DNA of 33,358 nt from Oscillospiraceae bacterium (GCA_015068395.1 SVKP01000116.1:1-33358); one strand, 5' to 3'. Shown: positions 7,564 to 15,224, counted from the first letter of the stretch. A program made the numbers and translations. The notes: a model not told the origin generated them from the letters alone.

Positions 7564-8220
7564 ATGGACATTGAAATATGGGAGGAAGTTACCACAAGCG
7601 ATGCGTTTCGCGATTTATTTAAGCACCAGCATTATGAAGAGTATGTTTTTCAAATAATCTCCAAATCAAAGAAGTTTTTTGGTAATTGCCATTTTGATAA
7701 AGTTACAACACAGTCCGATAATGAGCCGGATTTCATTGATATTAAGACAAAAGACAAATATGAAGTCAAATTGCTTTTTGATGAAAAAATGGGAGTACTC
7801 ATAGGTGATAGAAAAAACAAAAGTGACGAGTGGATAAAACGGTTTTTGCAGTTGAGGGATGAATGCGGTAAGCAAATAATTAAAAGGGATTTTGATGTTT
7901 CTTCTTTGAAAATGTATCAAATTACAAAAGAGCGGCTTAACAGCATAGAGAAGGATGAAACTGCAATCTTTTTCATTCCATTTCCGCTCGTTGAGAATGG
8001 CGTGTACGATGGAGCTGTTTCACGCTTTGCAACTGATATTATACAAATTATTATTGATCAACTAAACCGGGACGGATTAATTAACGGAAGAAATATCTAT
8101 TTCATATATCCCACGATGGAGACAAATGTATATTGTATACGCAATTGTAACCATCAGCGGGAATATGTTACTGCACTTGAACTAAACAGTATTGTTAGTT
8201 TTAAATGCAATTTGATTTAG
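7564..8220 (+). CDS. Unrecognised protein with a PD-(D/E)XK-like signature
   Basis: I do not recognise the family. The protein is soluble, charged and encoded by AT-rich DNA. An in-frame ATG at 7549 gives 223 residues, but GGAG at 7551-7554 is placed 9 bases before the ATG at 7564, so I prefer the 218-residue form. Counted from 7549, residues 60-74 read PDFIDIKTKDKYEVK, that is P-D, ten residues, then E-V-K: the spacing of the PD-(D/E)XK nuclease core, between predicted strands. A helix with Glu30/Glu31 precedes it. The remainder is mixed alpha/beta with no known motif. It is co-oriented with the DUF3800 gene and lies in the same islet. A restriction-like or defence nuclease is a reasonable guess only. 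Confidence 0.7.
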   Translation: MDIEIWEEVTTSDAFRDLFKHQHYEEYVFQIISKSKKFFGNCHFDKVTTQSDNEPDFIDIKTKDKYEVKLLFDEKMGVLIGDRKNKSDEWIKRFLQLRDECGKQIIKRDFDVSSLKMYQITKERLNSIEKDETAIFFIPFPLVENGVYDGAVSRFATDIIQIIIDQLNRDGLINGRNIYFIYPTMETNVYCIRNCNHQREYVTALELNSIVSFKCNLI

Positions 8221-8255
8221 TAACAGTATTGACCTATAAGGGTTTTGCTTTTGTA

Positions 8256-9251
8256 TCAGTATGTTGGAATAAAAAAGTTTGAAAGAGGCTGCGGGGTTTT
8301 CGTGTTCATTAAACGACTTGCAAAGGTGATAGGAATTGCCAAATTGAGGTTTTGCCCTTGAACATATGAAGCGCAAGTTACACCGATTGCATATCCGTTT
8401 CTATCAAGTAAAACACCACCGCTACTTCCTTCTGAGATTGGTGCACTTATTTGGAACAAATCAACACCGTCAAGCGTATAACGCGAGCTTACCACGCCGT
8501 CAGACAGCGTATTTGCTACGCCAAGCGGATAACCAACCGTATAAATCTCATCACCTTGTTTTACGGCAAAAGAATCTCCCCATGGTATTGGATCAACGCC
8601 AATATTTCTGTCGCACTCAAGTATAGCCAAGTCGTTCTTTTCATCATATGCAAGAACGGTGGATAAATCATAAGGAATAGGGGTAATTGTAATCTTTCCC
8701 GGTTGTTTGACTGGCGGCACAGAAGTATATGCTTTAATGATATATGCCCCATCAATAACATGATAATTTGTTACGACCGTTGTACTATTAAAGCAAACAA
8801 ATCCACTTGCCGTCGCAATGATATTGTCGGCATCATCGTATATTTCAAGATATAGCACAGACTTTGCTGCCTTTTCAACACTCCAAGGATCTTCCTGTTC
8901 CGCTGTATTTTCCGTTATTTCGTCTGTTAACTTAACATCGGCTGAAGCAGGTGCAGATTTATCCGAATGCGAGAAAAAGAGAATACCGCCCACGACAATT
9001 GCAACAAGTAGAACCGCAGCGACAACGAGGGGTAGCGGATTCGTCATACCTTTTTTCCCGCTGTCTATAGTAAAACGTGAAGTAGTGGTCTCCTTTGTGG
9101 TAACAGTGCTTTCCACAGAATCAGAATCTAAGGAAGTAGCCGCCGTTGCTTTCGCCATTTCCTCACTTCCGCCTTTGAACGGTTTTCCGCATTTGGGGCA
9201 AAATGACATATCATCGTGAAGAGTCACTCCGCAATAAGGACAATATTTCAT
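8256..9251 (-). CDS. Zinc-ribbon, membrane-anchored trypsin-like serine protease
   Basis: A 331-residue three-part protein. Residues 1-25 form a CxxC...CxxC zinc ribbon (Cys4, 7, 18, 21). A Ser/Thr-rich linker leads to one membrane segment (about 73-94). Residues about 125-315 are a DegP/HtrA-like chymotrypsin fold. The triad is visible: His164 in TNYHVI, Asp207 in NDLAIL, and Ser277 in GSSGG. There is no PDZ domain. With the ribbon first and a single anchor, the ribbon should be cytoplasmic and the protease outside. GGAGGG is 7 bases before the ATG, with a promoter upstream. It is convergent with the 7564 gene (35-base gap) and has intermediate AT content. The protease is probably active; the substrate is unknown. 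Confidence 0.88.
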   Translation of the reverse strand: MKYCPYCGVTLHDDMSFCPKCGKPFKGGSEEMAKATAATSLDSDSVESTVTTKETTTSRFTIDSGKKGMTNPLPLVVAAVLLVAIVVGGILFFSHSDKSAPASADVKLTDEITENTAEQEDPWSVEKAAKSVLYLEIYDDADNIIATASGFVCFNSTTVVTNYHVIDGAYIIKAYTSVPPVKQPGKITITPIPYDLSTVLAYDEKNDLAILECDRNIGVDPIPWGDSFAVKQGDEIYTVGYPLGVANTLSDGVVSSRYTLDGVDLFQISAPISEGSSGGVLLDRNGYAIGVTCASYVQGQNLNLAIPITFASRLMNTKTPQPLSNFFIPTY

Positions 9252-9286
9252 TGTTTCGCCCTCCTGTGATCTTTCTATTAGCTTTC

Positions 9287-9314
9287 AATATATCATTTTT
9301 CTTGCATTTTTCAA
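9287..9314 (-). promoter_or_regulatory. Promoter of the zinc-ribbon protease gene
   Basis: On the minus strand: TTGAAA (9309-9314), 16-base spacer, TATATT (9287-9292), about 36 bases before the ATG. Confidence 0.65.
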
Positions 9315-9350
9315 GTGCTTTGGAACCGAGAATTGAATCTGTACGCACAA

Positions 9351-9387
9351 AAAGCCCTCGGCGTTGTTTCAAGACGTCGAGGGCTTT
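9351..9387 (-). terminator. Terminator after the PhnD-like lipoprotein gene
   Basis: A 14-base-pair stem, AAAGCCCTCGGCGT (9351-9364) with ACGTCGAGGGCTTT (9374-9387) and one G-T pair. On the minus strand it is followed by a T-run. It begins four bases after the stop codon of the 9391 gene. Confidence 0.85.
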
Positions 9388-9390
9388 CCT

Positions 9391-10488
9391 TTATTCGCTT
9401 GTCGCCTCATGGCTGACGAGCACCAGCTCGCCGTTTTGCCACTCGTAGATGTCGTGCCAGGAGAGCGCGGCGCTTTCACGGTAATCGGCGGAAAGCAGCC
9501 TGGTCTTGGCGTCGATCGTCGGGCCCTGGAGGCGGAAGGAATACTCATAACGCTGCGCGTCCACATTCCAGACCCAGTAGAAATAGGGGATCGTGTTGTT
9601 GGGCAGCCAGCCGAAGACCTCGATGTCGTCGCAGCCGTCAAAGCTGACGTCCACCGCGCGCAGCAGAAGCTCCGGCTCCGGGCACTCCGTGTACTCGCCG
9701 GGGCCGCCGTTCGGGTCGTCCGACGCCTCGGAGATCGCAATGGTTTGCAGCAGCGTGTCGCCCTCCCAGACCTCGATGGAGCTGACGCCCCAGAGGTAGC
9801 TGTTGAGCCGATGCCCGACGCCGCGCAGCGTCAGCGTCCGGCTGCCGACGGAGGCGTCCGCCTCGCAGAGAACGGCGTTGCCGGTCTCATAGAGCCGCGT
9901 CAGCTGCGCAAGCCGCGTCTCGTCGGCGCTGTAGACGCCCTGCGCGGCCTCGCCGGTGTAGTGCGAGAGCACGCTGGCAAGCTCGGGCAGCGCGTCGCGC
10001 AGCGCCTCGGTGACGGCGGCGTTATCGAGCTTGCGCGAGAGCACGGCGACGCCCAGCGAAAGCTCGGGCACGTCCGAAAGCTCCGTGGCGAGGATCGTGC
10101 CCGCGCCGCGGGAGAGGCAGTCCTCCGCCGAGAGGAACGCGAGCTGCACCGCGCCGCTGTTGAGCGCGTTGACCGTCGCCTCGCTGCTGGTGCCGAAGGT
10201 GACGTCGATGGTTTCGACCTCGACATTCCTCCGGCTCAGCGCCTTGCGCAGCGCGTCAGGCAGGCTGCCCTGCAACGACAGGAGCTCCAGCGCGTCGCGT
10301 CCGTCCACCGCGAACTCCACGTTCAGTTCCTTTAACTGGACCGGCTCGTCCGCGACGGGCTCAGGCTCGGTGACGGGCGCCGGTTCGGGCTCGGGCTTGC
10401 TGCCGGGGTTTTCGGGCAGATAGCGGCGGCAGGCGGCAAGGGAGAGGCACAGGAGCAGGGAAAGCAGAAGCGCAATCAAGCGTTTCAT
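9391..10488 (-). CDS. Lipoprotein with PhnD-like substrate-binding fold
   Basis: A 365-residue exported lipoprotein: signal peptide with lipobox LAAC (Cys20), then a Pro/Glu-rich linker (about 29-48). Residues about 54-250 resemble the periplasmic-binding fold of phosphonate/phosphate binding proteins: an opening strand LNVEFAVDG, then helix PDALRKALSRRNVEVETIDVTFGTSSEATVNALNSGAVQLAFLSAED, the usual 'number of copies/inaccessible states' pattern of PhnD-like proteins. The C-terminal third (after about 255) is an extra beta-rich region not typical of PhnD. The ATG overlaps the stop of the VanW gene by 4 bases (ATGA), so it is translationally coupled to it. No ABC permease or ATPase genes adjoin, so a transport role is doubtful. 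Confidence 0.7.
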   Translation of the reverse strand: MKRLIALLLSLLLCLSLAACRRYLPENPGSKPEPEPAPVTEPEPVADEPVQLKELNVEFAVDGRDALELLSLQGSLPDALRKALSRRNVEVETIDVTFGTSSEATVNALNSGAVQLAFLSAEDCLSRGAGTILATELSDVPELSLGVAVLSRKLDNAAVTEALRDALPELASVLSHYTGEAAQGVYSADETRLAQLTRLYETGNAVLCEADASVGSRTLTLRGVGHRLNSYLWGVSSIEVWEGDTLLQTIAISEASDDPNGGPGEYTECPEPELLLRAVDVSFDGCDDIEVFGWLPNNTIPYFYWVWNVDAQRYEYSFRLQGPTIDAKTRLLSADYRESAALSWHDIYEWQNGELVLVSHEATSE

Positions 10489-12200
10489 CCGTTCCCTCCC
10501 CCTTCGTTTGGATTGTCGGCAGGCGCGGGATTGGTGCTGCCCGCCCCGTCCGTGGGCTGCGTGGCTCCGCCGTTTCCGGCTTCGCCGCCCTCGGCAGCCT
10601 CCGCGCCCTCCTCGGCGGGCTCGTCCGATGGCAGCTCGCCGGGCGCGACCAGAATGATGCGGTTGCGCTTGTTGTACTTGCTGCGCGCCTCAAAGGTCTC
10701 GGAGATCAGGTTGCCCGCCCCGTCATAGATCTGACGGTAGGTGTTGACCACATAGCCGGTGTAGGGCGTCTGCTCGACCTTGCGCTCGCCGGGAGCGATC
10801 TCCTCGCTCTCCTTGTACTCCTCCTCGTAAGGCGTGCTGGAGAGGACCTCCGTGCGCATCTTGACGGTGGTGTCGTCGGTCTTGGTGCCGTAGATGTTCA
10901 CGGTCAGGCGGTTGTCGTCGCTGTAGACGGTTTCAATCAGAATGGGATAGAGCGTGTTGTTGCGGAAGATGAACTCGGGGCCGCCGCCGGAGACCGTGGC
11001 GTCGAGGCCGAGGCCGATGTAGTCCGAGGCGAAGCCGTGCGCCGTGCGCTTGACGATCTCAAGGTTTGCCAGCAGCGCCGCGGCGTAGGTCGTGGAGCTG
11101 CACTGGCAGGCGCCGCCGCCGTCCATCTCCACGGTCTTGCCCTGCAAATAGCCGGGCGCGCTCTGGTAGCCGTTTGCCTTCGTGAAGGGCCCGGTCAGGT
11201 CATAGTAGTTGAATTCCTCGCCGCTGTTGAGCACCGTGCCGTTGACGCGCTGCGCGGTCAGGCGGACGTTCGCCTTGCGCCCCGCCGCGCCGCCGACGCG
11301 CGTGGTGTAGGTGCCCAGTACGTCGCGAAAGAGTACCTTTTCCAGCTCCGCCGCCGTGACCTCGGGGTTGGACGCCTTTGCCGGGACTGTGACCTGCTCG
11401 CCGGGCGCCGCCGCGTCGAGCAGCTGCTGCGCCTGCGTCACGTTGAAGTTCAGCGCCGGGCGCTCCGGGACGATCGTCTTGGTCTCGGCGTCGTAGCGCG
11501 CGTTCGACATCTCTCCGCCAAGCTGCCGGTTGAGCTCGTTCAGATCGCCCTGGTCGGCGTAGACGACCGTGTAGGGCAGCAGCACGCTGCGCGCGCCGTC
11601 GGCGTCCGCCTTCGCGTCGCCCAGACGCGCCTGCAAAGCGGCGCGATCCACGTCGCGCCCGTTGCGCGCCTTGGTCAGCGTGAGCGAGCTGTCGCCCGCG
11701 GCGTAGGAAAAGTCGCTCGCGTCGAGATCGGAGGCGTCCGCCAGCCGCTCCGCGGCGGTCTTCTGCCAACCAGGCTCGGGCTGCGGCGTGACCGCCGTGC
11801 TCTTGCCGAGGGACGAGCAGAGCAGTTCCCAGCCGTCCGTCAGCGGATTGCCGCTGTGGCTGCTCTCGTACGCCTCCTCCACCAGCGACTGGGCGTTAAA
11901 GGTCACGCCCAGCTCGTCGTAGGTGAGGAACGCCGCGTCCTCGCCGGTTTCCAGCGTGGCGTGAACGCCGCTTTGCAGGCGCAGCCGGTCCAGCGTCGGC
12001 TTGAGCGCGACCTCCGCCTCCTTGCACGTCAGTCCGCCGACGTCGTGTCCGCCGATTGTCGTGTTGGGATTGATCTCCCCGCTCGCGGCGGCGGCAATGC
12101 AGAACCCGGCGTAGGCGGCGACGACCGCGCCGACCGCCACCGTCGGGATCAGCCAGAGCTTTGGCGTATGTTCCCTTTTAAGTTCCCGCTTCCCTGTCAT
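10485..12200 (-). CDS. VanW-family protein with N-terminal membrane anchor, PG-binding-like and G5-like domains
   Basis: A 571-residue surface protein. The ATG at 12200 follows GGGGAGG at good distance and starts MTGKRELKREH. A membrane segment spans about 15-38. Residues about 40-300 hold two repeats of the type found before VanW domains (putative peptidoglycan-binding domains). The VanW domain lies at about 305-440, with RVNGTVLNSGEEFNYYD and the conserved GGGACQCSSTTYAA. A beta-rich G5-like module follows (about 450-520), and the last 45 residues are a low-complexity Gly/Ala/Glu/Pro tail. VanW proteins are named from vancomycin-resistance clusters, but their function is unknown and most, like this one, are not resistance genes. 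A cell-wall role is inferred. It is coupled to the downstream lipoprotein. Confidence 0.88.
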   Translation of the reverse strand: MTGKRELKREHTPKLWLIPTVAVGAVVAAYAGFCIAAAASGEINPNTTIGGHDVGGLTCKEAEVALKPTLDRLRLQSGVHATLETGEDAAFLTYDELGVTFNAQSLVEEAYESSHSGNPLTDGWELLCSSLGKSTAVTPQPEPGWQKTAAERLADASDLDASDFSYAAGDSSLTLTKARNGRDVDRAALQARLGDAKADADGARSVLLPYTVVYADQGDLNELNRQLGGEMSNARYDAETKTIVPERPALNFNVTQAQQLLDAAAPGEQVTVPAKASNPEVTAAELEKVLFRDVLGTYTTRVGGAAGRKANVRLTAQRVNGTVLNSGEEFNYYDLTGPFTKANGYQSAPGYLQGKTVEMDGGGACQCSSTTYAAALLANLEIVKRTAHGFASDYIGLGLDATVSGGGPEFIFRNNTLYPILIETVYSDDNRLTVNIYGTKTDDTTVKMRTEVLSSTPYEEEYKESEEIAPGERKVEQTPYTGYVVNTYRQIYDGAGNLISETFEARSKYNKRNRIILVAPGELPSDEPAEEGAEAAEGGEAGNGGATQPTDGAGSTNPAPADNPNEGGGNG

Positions 12201-12263
12201 GACGGAAACCTCCCCAAGCTTATGTATTGCACTACATCTGGTGCCTAAAATCTTGCACCTTAC

Positions 12264-12292
12264 AGCATAACACATTTTTGGGGGCTTGTCAT
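12264..12292 (-). promoter_or_regulatory. Possible promoter of the VanW-lipoprotein operon
   Basis: On the minus strand: ATGACA (12287-12292), 17 bases, TATGCT (12264-12269). Spacing is ideal but the boxes are imperfect. A dyad ATGTA...TACAT lies between it and the start codon (minus strand of about 12220-12235). Confidence 0.45.
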
Positions 12293-12334
12293 TACAAAGA
12301 GGTGACAAATTTTTCTTTTTTTTCCGGGCTTTCG

Positions 12335-13171
12335 CTATGCATTTGTTGTCTCCGGGACGGCATTTGCCCCGCGGCGCGGAATGCGGATCGTCATGCGGAT
12401 CTCATCGTCGGTGTCCTCACGCTCCACGGCGGCGTCCACGCCCGCGCGCTGCATGATGCCCAGCTGGCGGCGGATGCTGTTGAGGAAGATGCGCACGTCC
12501 TTGATGACGTACGTGTTCTGCCGCGTCGGCGACGTGACCGCCTGCTCGCGTAGCAGCGTTTCGACGTAAGCCTCCGTCTGCGCCACGTTGAAGCGGCGCT
12601 CCGCGACCTCCCGCGCCGCCGCGAGGCGCAGCTCGTCGTCCTCGAGCCGCAGCAACGCGCGGGCGTGCCGCTCGGTGAGCTCGTGCTCGCGCAGCAGCGC
12701 CACGCACTCCGGGGACAGGCGCAGCAGCCGCAGTTTGTTCGCCACGGCGGACTGGGATTTGCCCAGCTTCTCCGCCGCCTGCTCCTGCGAAAGCCCGTAG
12801 GCGGAGATCAGCTTCGCGATGGCGACCGCCTCCTCGTACCAGTGCAGGTCGCGCCGCTGTAGGTTTTCAATCAGCGCCAGCAGCGGGGAATCCTCCTCGT
12901 CCGCGCGCGCCAGCAGGCACGGCACCTCCCGCAGCCCCGCCAGCTTCGCCGCGCGCAGGCGGCGCTCCCCGGCGATCAGCTCATAGCCCTGCGCGCCGTG
13001 GCGCACGGTCAGCGGCTGGAGAATTCCATAGCGCAGGATGCTCCGGCTCAGCTCGAGAAGCGACTCGTCGTCGAACCAGCGGCGCGGCTGCGCGGGGTTG
13101 GGCCGTATCTTGTCCACGGGCAGATAGAAGACCCGGCGGGAGAGAAAGGTGTTTTTGCGTGTCAGTTCCAT
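12335..13171 (-). CDS. ParB/Spo0J/Noc-family DNA-binding protein
   Basis: A 278-residue protein of the ParB superfamily, whose members bind parS- or NBS-like sites, hydrolyse CTP and spread as clamps. The ParB N-terminal domain runs about 15-110. It contains the CTP-binding arginine patch GERRLRA (68-74) and ENLQRRDL (102-109). A helix-turn-helix follows at about 127-152 (LSQEQAAEKLGKSQSAVANKL). The C-terminal domain is about 210-278. The ENLQR-DL...EEA region and the absence of parA next door favour a Noc-like paralogue, but the N-terminal amphipathic helix typical of Noc is not evident. AAGGAGG precedes the ATG by 7 bases. The downstream VanW gene is 134 bases away with its own candidate promoter. 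Confidence 0.9.
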   Translation of the reverse strand: MELTRKNTFLSRRVFYLPVDKIRPNPAQPRRWFDDESLLELSRSILRYGILQPLTVRHGAQGYELIAGERRLRAAKLAGLREVPCLLARADEEDSPLLALIENLQRRDLHWYEEAVAIAKLISAYGLSQEQAAEKLGKSQSAVANKLRLLRLSPECVALLREHELTERHARALLRLEDDELRLAAAREVAERRFNVAQTEAYVETLLREQAVTSPTRQNTYVIKDVRIFLNSIRRQLGIMQRAGVDAAVEREDTDDEIRMTIRIPRRGANAVPETTNA

Positions 13172-13295
13172 GATGGTTCCTCCTTGAAGTTCTCAAGATG
13201 TAGAGAAAAGCTGCAACCTTTACACTACATATTGTAGAGACTTGGACACGCGAAAACACGGGAAAGCGGTCGGGGAATGCGAAGAAAAAATGAAA

Positions 13296-13323
13296 GGGCG
13301 CTCTCGCCGGGGCGGGAGCGTCC
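13296..13323 (-). terminator. Terminator after the GH13 gene
   Basis: An 11-base-pair stem, GGGCGCTCTCG (13296-13306) with CGGGAGCGTCC (13313-13323), including two G-T pairs. On the minus strand it is followed by TTTCATTTTTTC. Confidence 0.75.
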
Positions 13324-13345
13324 TGTTCGGGAACCGCTGATTAAA

Positions 13346-14635
13346 TCAACGTGGGAGCGTGAAGATGATCGGCTTGCCGTCGCAGCGCAGCGCGCCCTGG
13401 AGCACGGTGACGCGCGAGCCGTCGATCAGGTTGACGTAGCTGCCGTCGGGCACGTCGAGCTCGACGGAGACGGCTCGGCCGCCGAGGCTGAAAATGCCGA
13501 CCTTCTTCGTATTGCCGTTCAGGCGCGTCATCACGGCGACGTCGGTCTTGTCCATCGCGCGGGCGAAAAAGGCGTCGTCCGGCGCAAGGTTCTCGTGCTT
13601 GATGCGGCTGAGCGTTTGCAGCAGCGGCGTGAGATCGCGCCCCGTCGCGCGGTCGATCGGCTCGCGCTCAAAGAGGCTCGGCAGTCGCTCGTTTTCCCAT
13701 TCCTGCCCGGCGTAGAGCATCGTCGTGCCCTTGAGGAAGAAGAGCATCGCGGTGTAATTCGCGAGCCGCCCCTCGTCCGGGATAAAGGAGGCGATGCGCG
13801 GCACGTCGTGATTTTCGAGGAAGCGGAGCTTGTTGTAGTTCTCCGGGTAGACCGCCTCCTGAAATTCGAGCAGGTCCGTCCACTGGGACAGCGGCGCCTC
13901 GCCCTTGAGCTGCTTTTCGAACACCGTGCGGACGTCGTACTCATACTCCATGTCGAACGCCTCAAACGCCTCGGTGTCGCGGGCGGCGTACATGCCGATG
14001 CTGCGGCAGTAGGCGGCGAAATCGCGGTGGATGCTCTCGGCGAGCCAGACGCAGCCGGGGCGCACCGCCTCCACCGCGGCGCGCGCCTTCTTCCAGAATG
14101 CGACCGGGACAAAGGACGCCACGTCGCAGCGGAAGCCGTCCACGAGCTTTGCCCACCGGCACAGCGATTCGATCTGGTAGTCCCAGAGCGCGGGCACGTT
14201 GTAGTCAAGGTCGATGACGTCCGTCCAGTCGCCGACGTGGTTGCCGGGCGTGCCGTCGGGGCGCTTGTAGAAGAACTCCGGGTGCGTCTCCCAGAGCACG
14301 GAGTCCGGCGAGGTGTGGTTGTACACGACGTCGATCATCACGCGCATGCCGCGCCGGTGTATCTCGTCGCAGAGCTGCTGAAAATCCTCCATTGTGCCGT
14401 AGGCGGGGTTGACCGTGCGGTAGTCGCGGTTGGCGTAGGGGCAGCCGAGGCTCCCCTTCTTGCCCTTGACGCCGATGGGGTGGATGGGCATGAACCAGAT
14501 GATGTCCGTGCCGAGGGCGCGGATGCGGTCCAGATCGGGCACGATCGCGCGGAACGTGCCCTCCTCCGTATGCGCGCGGACGTAGATCGAATAGACGACC
14601 GCGTTTTGCAGGGCGGGATCGGTGTTGAGCGCCAT
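13346..14635 (-). CDS. Alpha-amylase family glycoside hydrolase (GH13), cytoplasmic
   Basis: A 429-residue (beta/alpha)8 enzyme acting on alpha-glucosidic bonds. All four GH13 conserved regions are visible: DVVYNH (102-107); GFRCD with nucleophile Asp171; WLAE with acid/base Glu200; and ENHD with Asp277. A short beta domain closes the C-terminus (about 355-429). There is no signal peptide, so it should work on glycogen or imported maltodextrins inside the cell. An SD (AGGAGG) sits between it and the GNAT gene stop, only 12 bases upstream, so the two form an operon driven from 15253. The subfamily and exact reaction (hydrolase or transferase) cannot be assigned from motifs alone. Confidence 0.93.
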   Translation of the reverse strand: MALNTDPALQNAVVYSIYVRAHTEEGTFRAIVPDLDRIRALGTDIIWFMPIHPIGVKGKKGSLGCPYANRDYRTVNPAYGTMEDFQQLCDEIHRRGMRVMIDVVYNHTSPDSVLWETHPEFFYKRPDGTPGNHVGDWTDVIDLDYNVPALWDYQIESLCRWAKLVDGFRCDVASFVPVAFWKKARAAVEAVRPGCVWLAESIHRDFAAYCRSIGMYAARDTEAFEAFDMEYEYDVRTVFEKQLKGEAPLSQWTDLLEFQEAVYPENYNKLRFLENHDVPRIASFIPDEGRLANYTAMLFFLKGTTMLYAGQEWENERLPSLFEREPIDRATGRDLTPLLQTLSRIKHENLAPDDAFFARAMDKTDVAVMTRLNGNTKKVGIFSLGGRAVSVELDVPDGSYVNLIDGSRVTVLQGALRCDGKPIIFTLPR

Positions 14636-14647
14636 AGCTGCCTCCTG

Positions 14648-15103
14648 TCAGTCAAATCGGTAAATGAGATTCTTGCAGTCCGGCACGTCCGGGTCGACGT
14701 AGCCGGTGTCGGTGAAGCCTGCCTTTTCGTAGACGCGCAGCGCTGGCGCGTCCGTCTCCTTGACGCAGACCTCCACGCCGTCGTATTTTCGCTCGGCGGC
14801 GAGCTGCGCGAGGATGAGCCGCAGCGCCGCGGCGCCATAGCCCCGGTTCTGGAACCGCGCGTCGATCATGAACTGCTGGAGCTCGTAGCACGCGGGCTCC
14901 TCGTCCAGATCGCGCACGAGCGCGAGCCCGACCGGCTCTCCCCCGGCGGCGACGCCGTATACCCTCGCGCGGCAGGCGCGGTAGGCGTAGCCTCTGGCGA
15001 GGATGCCGGAGGCGGTGTCGAGAAAGCCCCGTTGGTCCTCGCGGACGCAGAGGCTTCTGACGGCGAGGAAGTTGTCCTCGTTGATTTCGAACAAAGTGAC
15101 CAA
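14648..15103 (-). CDS. GNAT-family N-acetyltransferase (polyamine acetyltransferase-like)
   Basis: Transfers an acetyl group from acetyl-CoA to a small amine or protein N-terminus. The central strand-helix QQFMIDARFQNRGYGAAALRL carries the acetyl-CoA pyrophosphate loop (R/Q-x-x-G-x-G/A), and the end (ALRVYEKAGFTDTG) is typical. The arrangement resembles the BltD-type spermidine/spermine acetyltransferases. I chose the TTG at 15103 because GGAGGAA lies 6-7 bases upstream; an in-frame TTG at 15118 would place the SD inside the gene. The protein is then 151 residues. It is the first gene of the operon with GH13. The leader has overlapping hairpins that may control its translation. Confidence 0.85.
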   Translation of the reverse strand: MVTLFEINEDNFLAVRSLCVREDQRGFLDTASGILARGYAYRACRARVYGVAAGGEPVGLALVRDLDEEPACYELQQFMIDARFQNRGYGAAALRLILAQLAAERKYDGVEVCVKETDAPALRVYEKAGFTDTGYVDPDVPDCKNLIYRFD

Positions 15104-15110
15104 ATGTGTT

Positions 15111-15155
15111 TCCTCCAAAGCGTTATTTCGGAGGATCAGACGTCGTGGACCCTCC
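15111..15155 (-). promoter_or_regulatory. Two mutually exclusive hairpins in the GNAT leader (candidate translational switch)
   Basis: In the minus-strand RNA, GGAGGGTC (15155 to 15148) pairs with GATCCTCC (15137 to 15130) over 8 positions. The TCCTCC part of that same segment (15135 to 15130) is also perfectly complementary to GGAGGA (15116 to 15111), which is the SD of the GNAT gene. The first pairing frees the SD and the second hides it. The leader is about 115 bases long. I do not recognise a known riboswitch. Confidence 0.45.
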
Positions 15156-15224
15156 CGTCACGATGCAGATGCATACAGCTCAGCCCCTTTCCAGTCAAAT
15201 TGTCCGCGTTATTGCGGCAGAAGC

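Noticed and set aside
6026-9350. attL/attR pair for an integrated element in tRNA-Gly
   Set aside because: I looked for a second copy of the tRNA 3' end (CCCGTACCCTGCTCCA) near the other edge of the islet and found none, and there is no integrase gene.
10485-12200. Vancomycin resistance cluster
   Set aside because: VanW-domain proteins are common in Clostridia without resistance genes; no vanH, vanA/B, vanX, vanR or vanS homologue is in the window.
15156-15220. Known riboswitch (TPP-like CTGAG pattern) in the GNAT leader
   Set aside because: A GGGGCTGAGC segment occurs, but the other conserved TPP elements are missing; only the SD-switch hairpins are supported.
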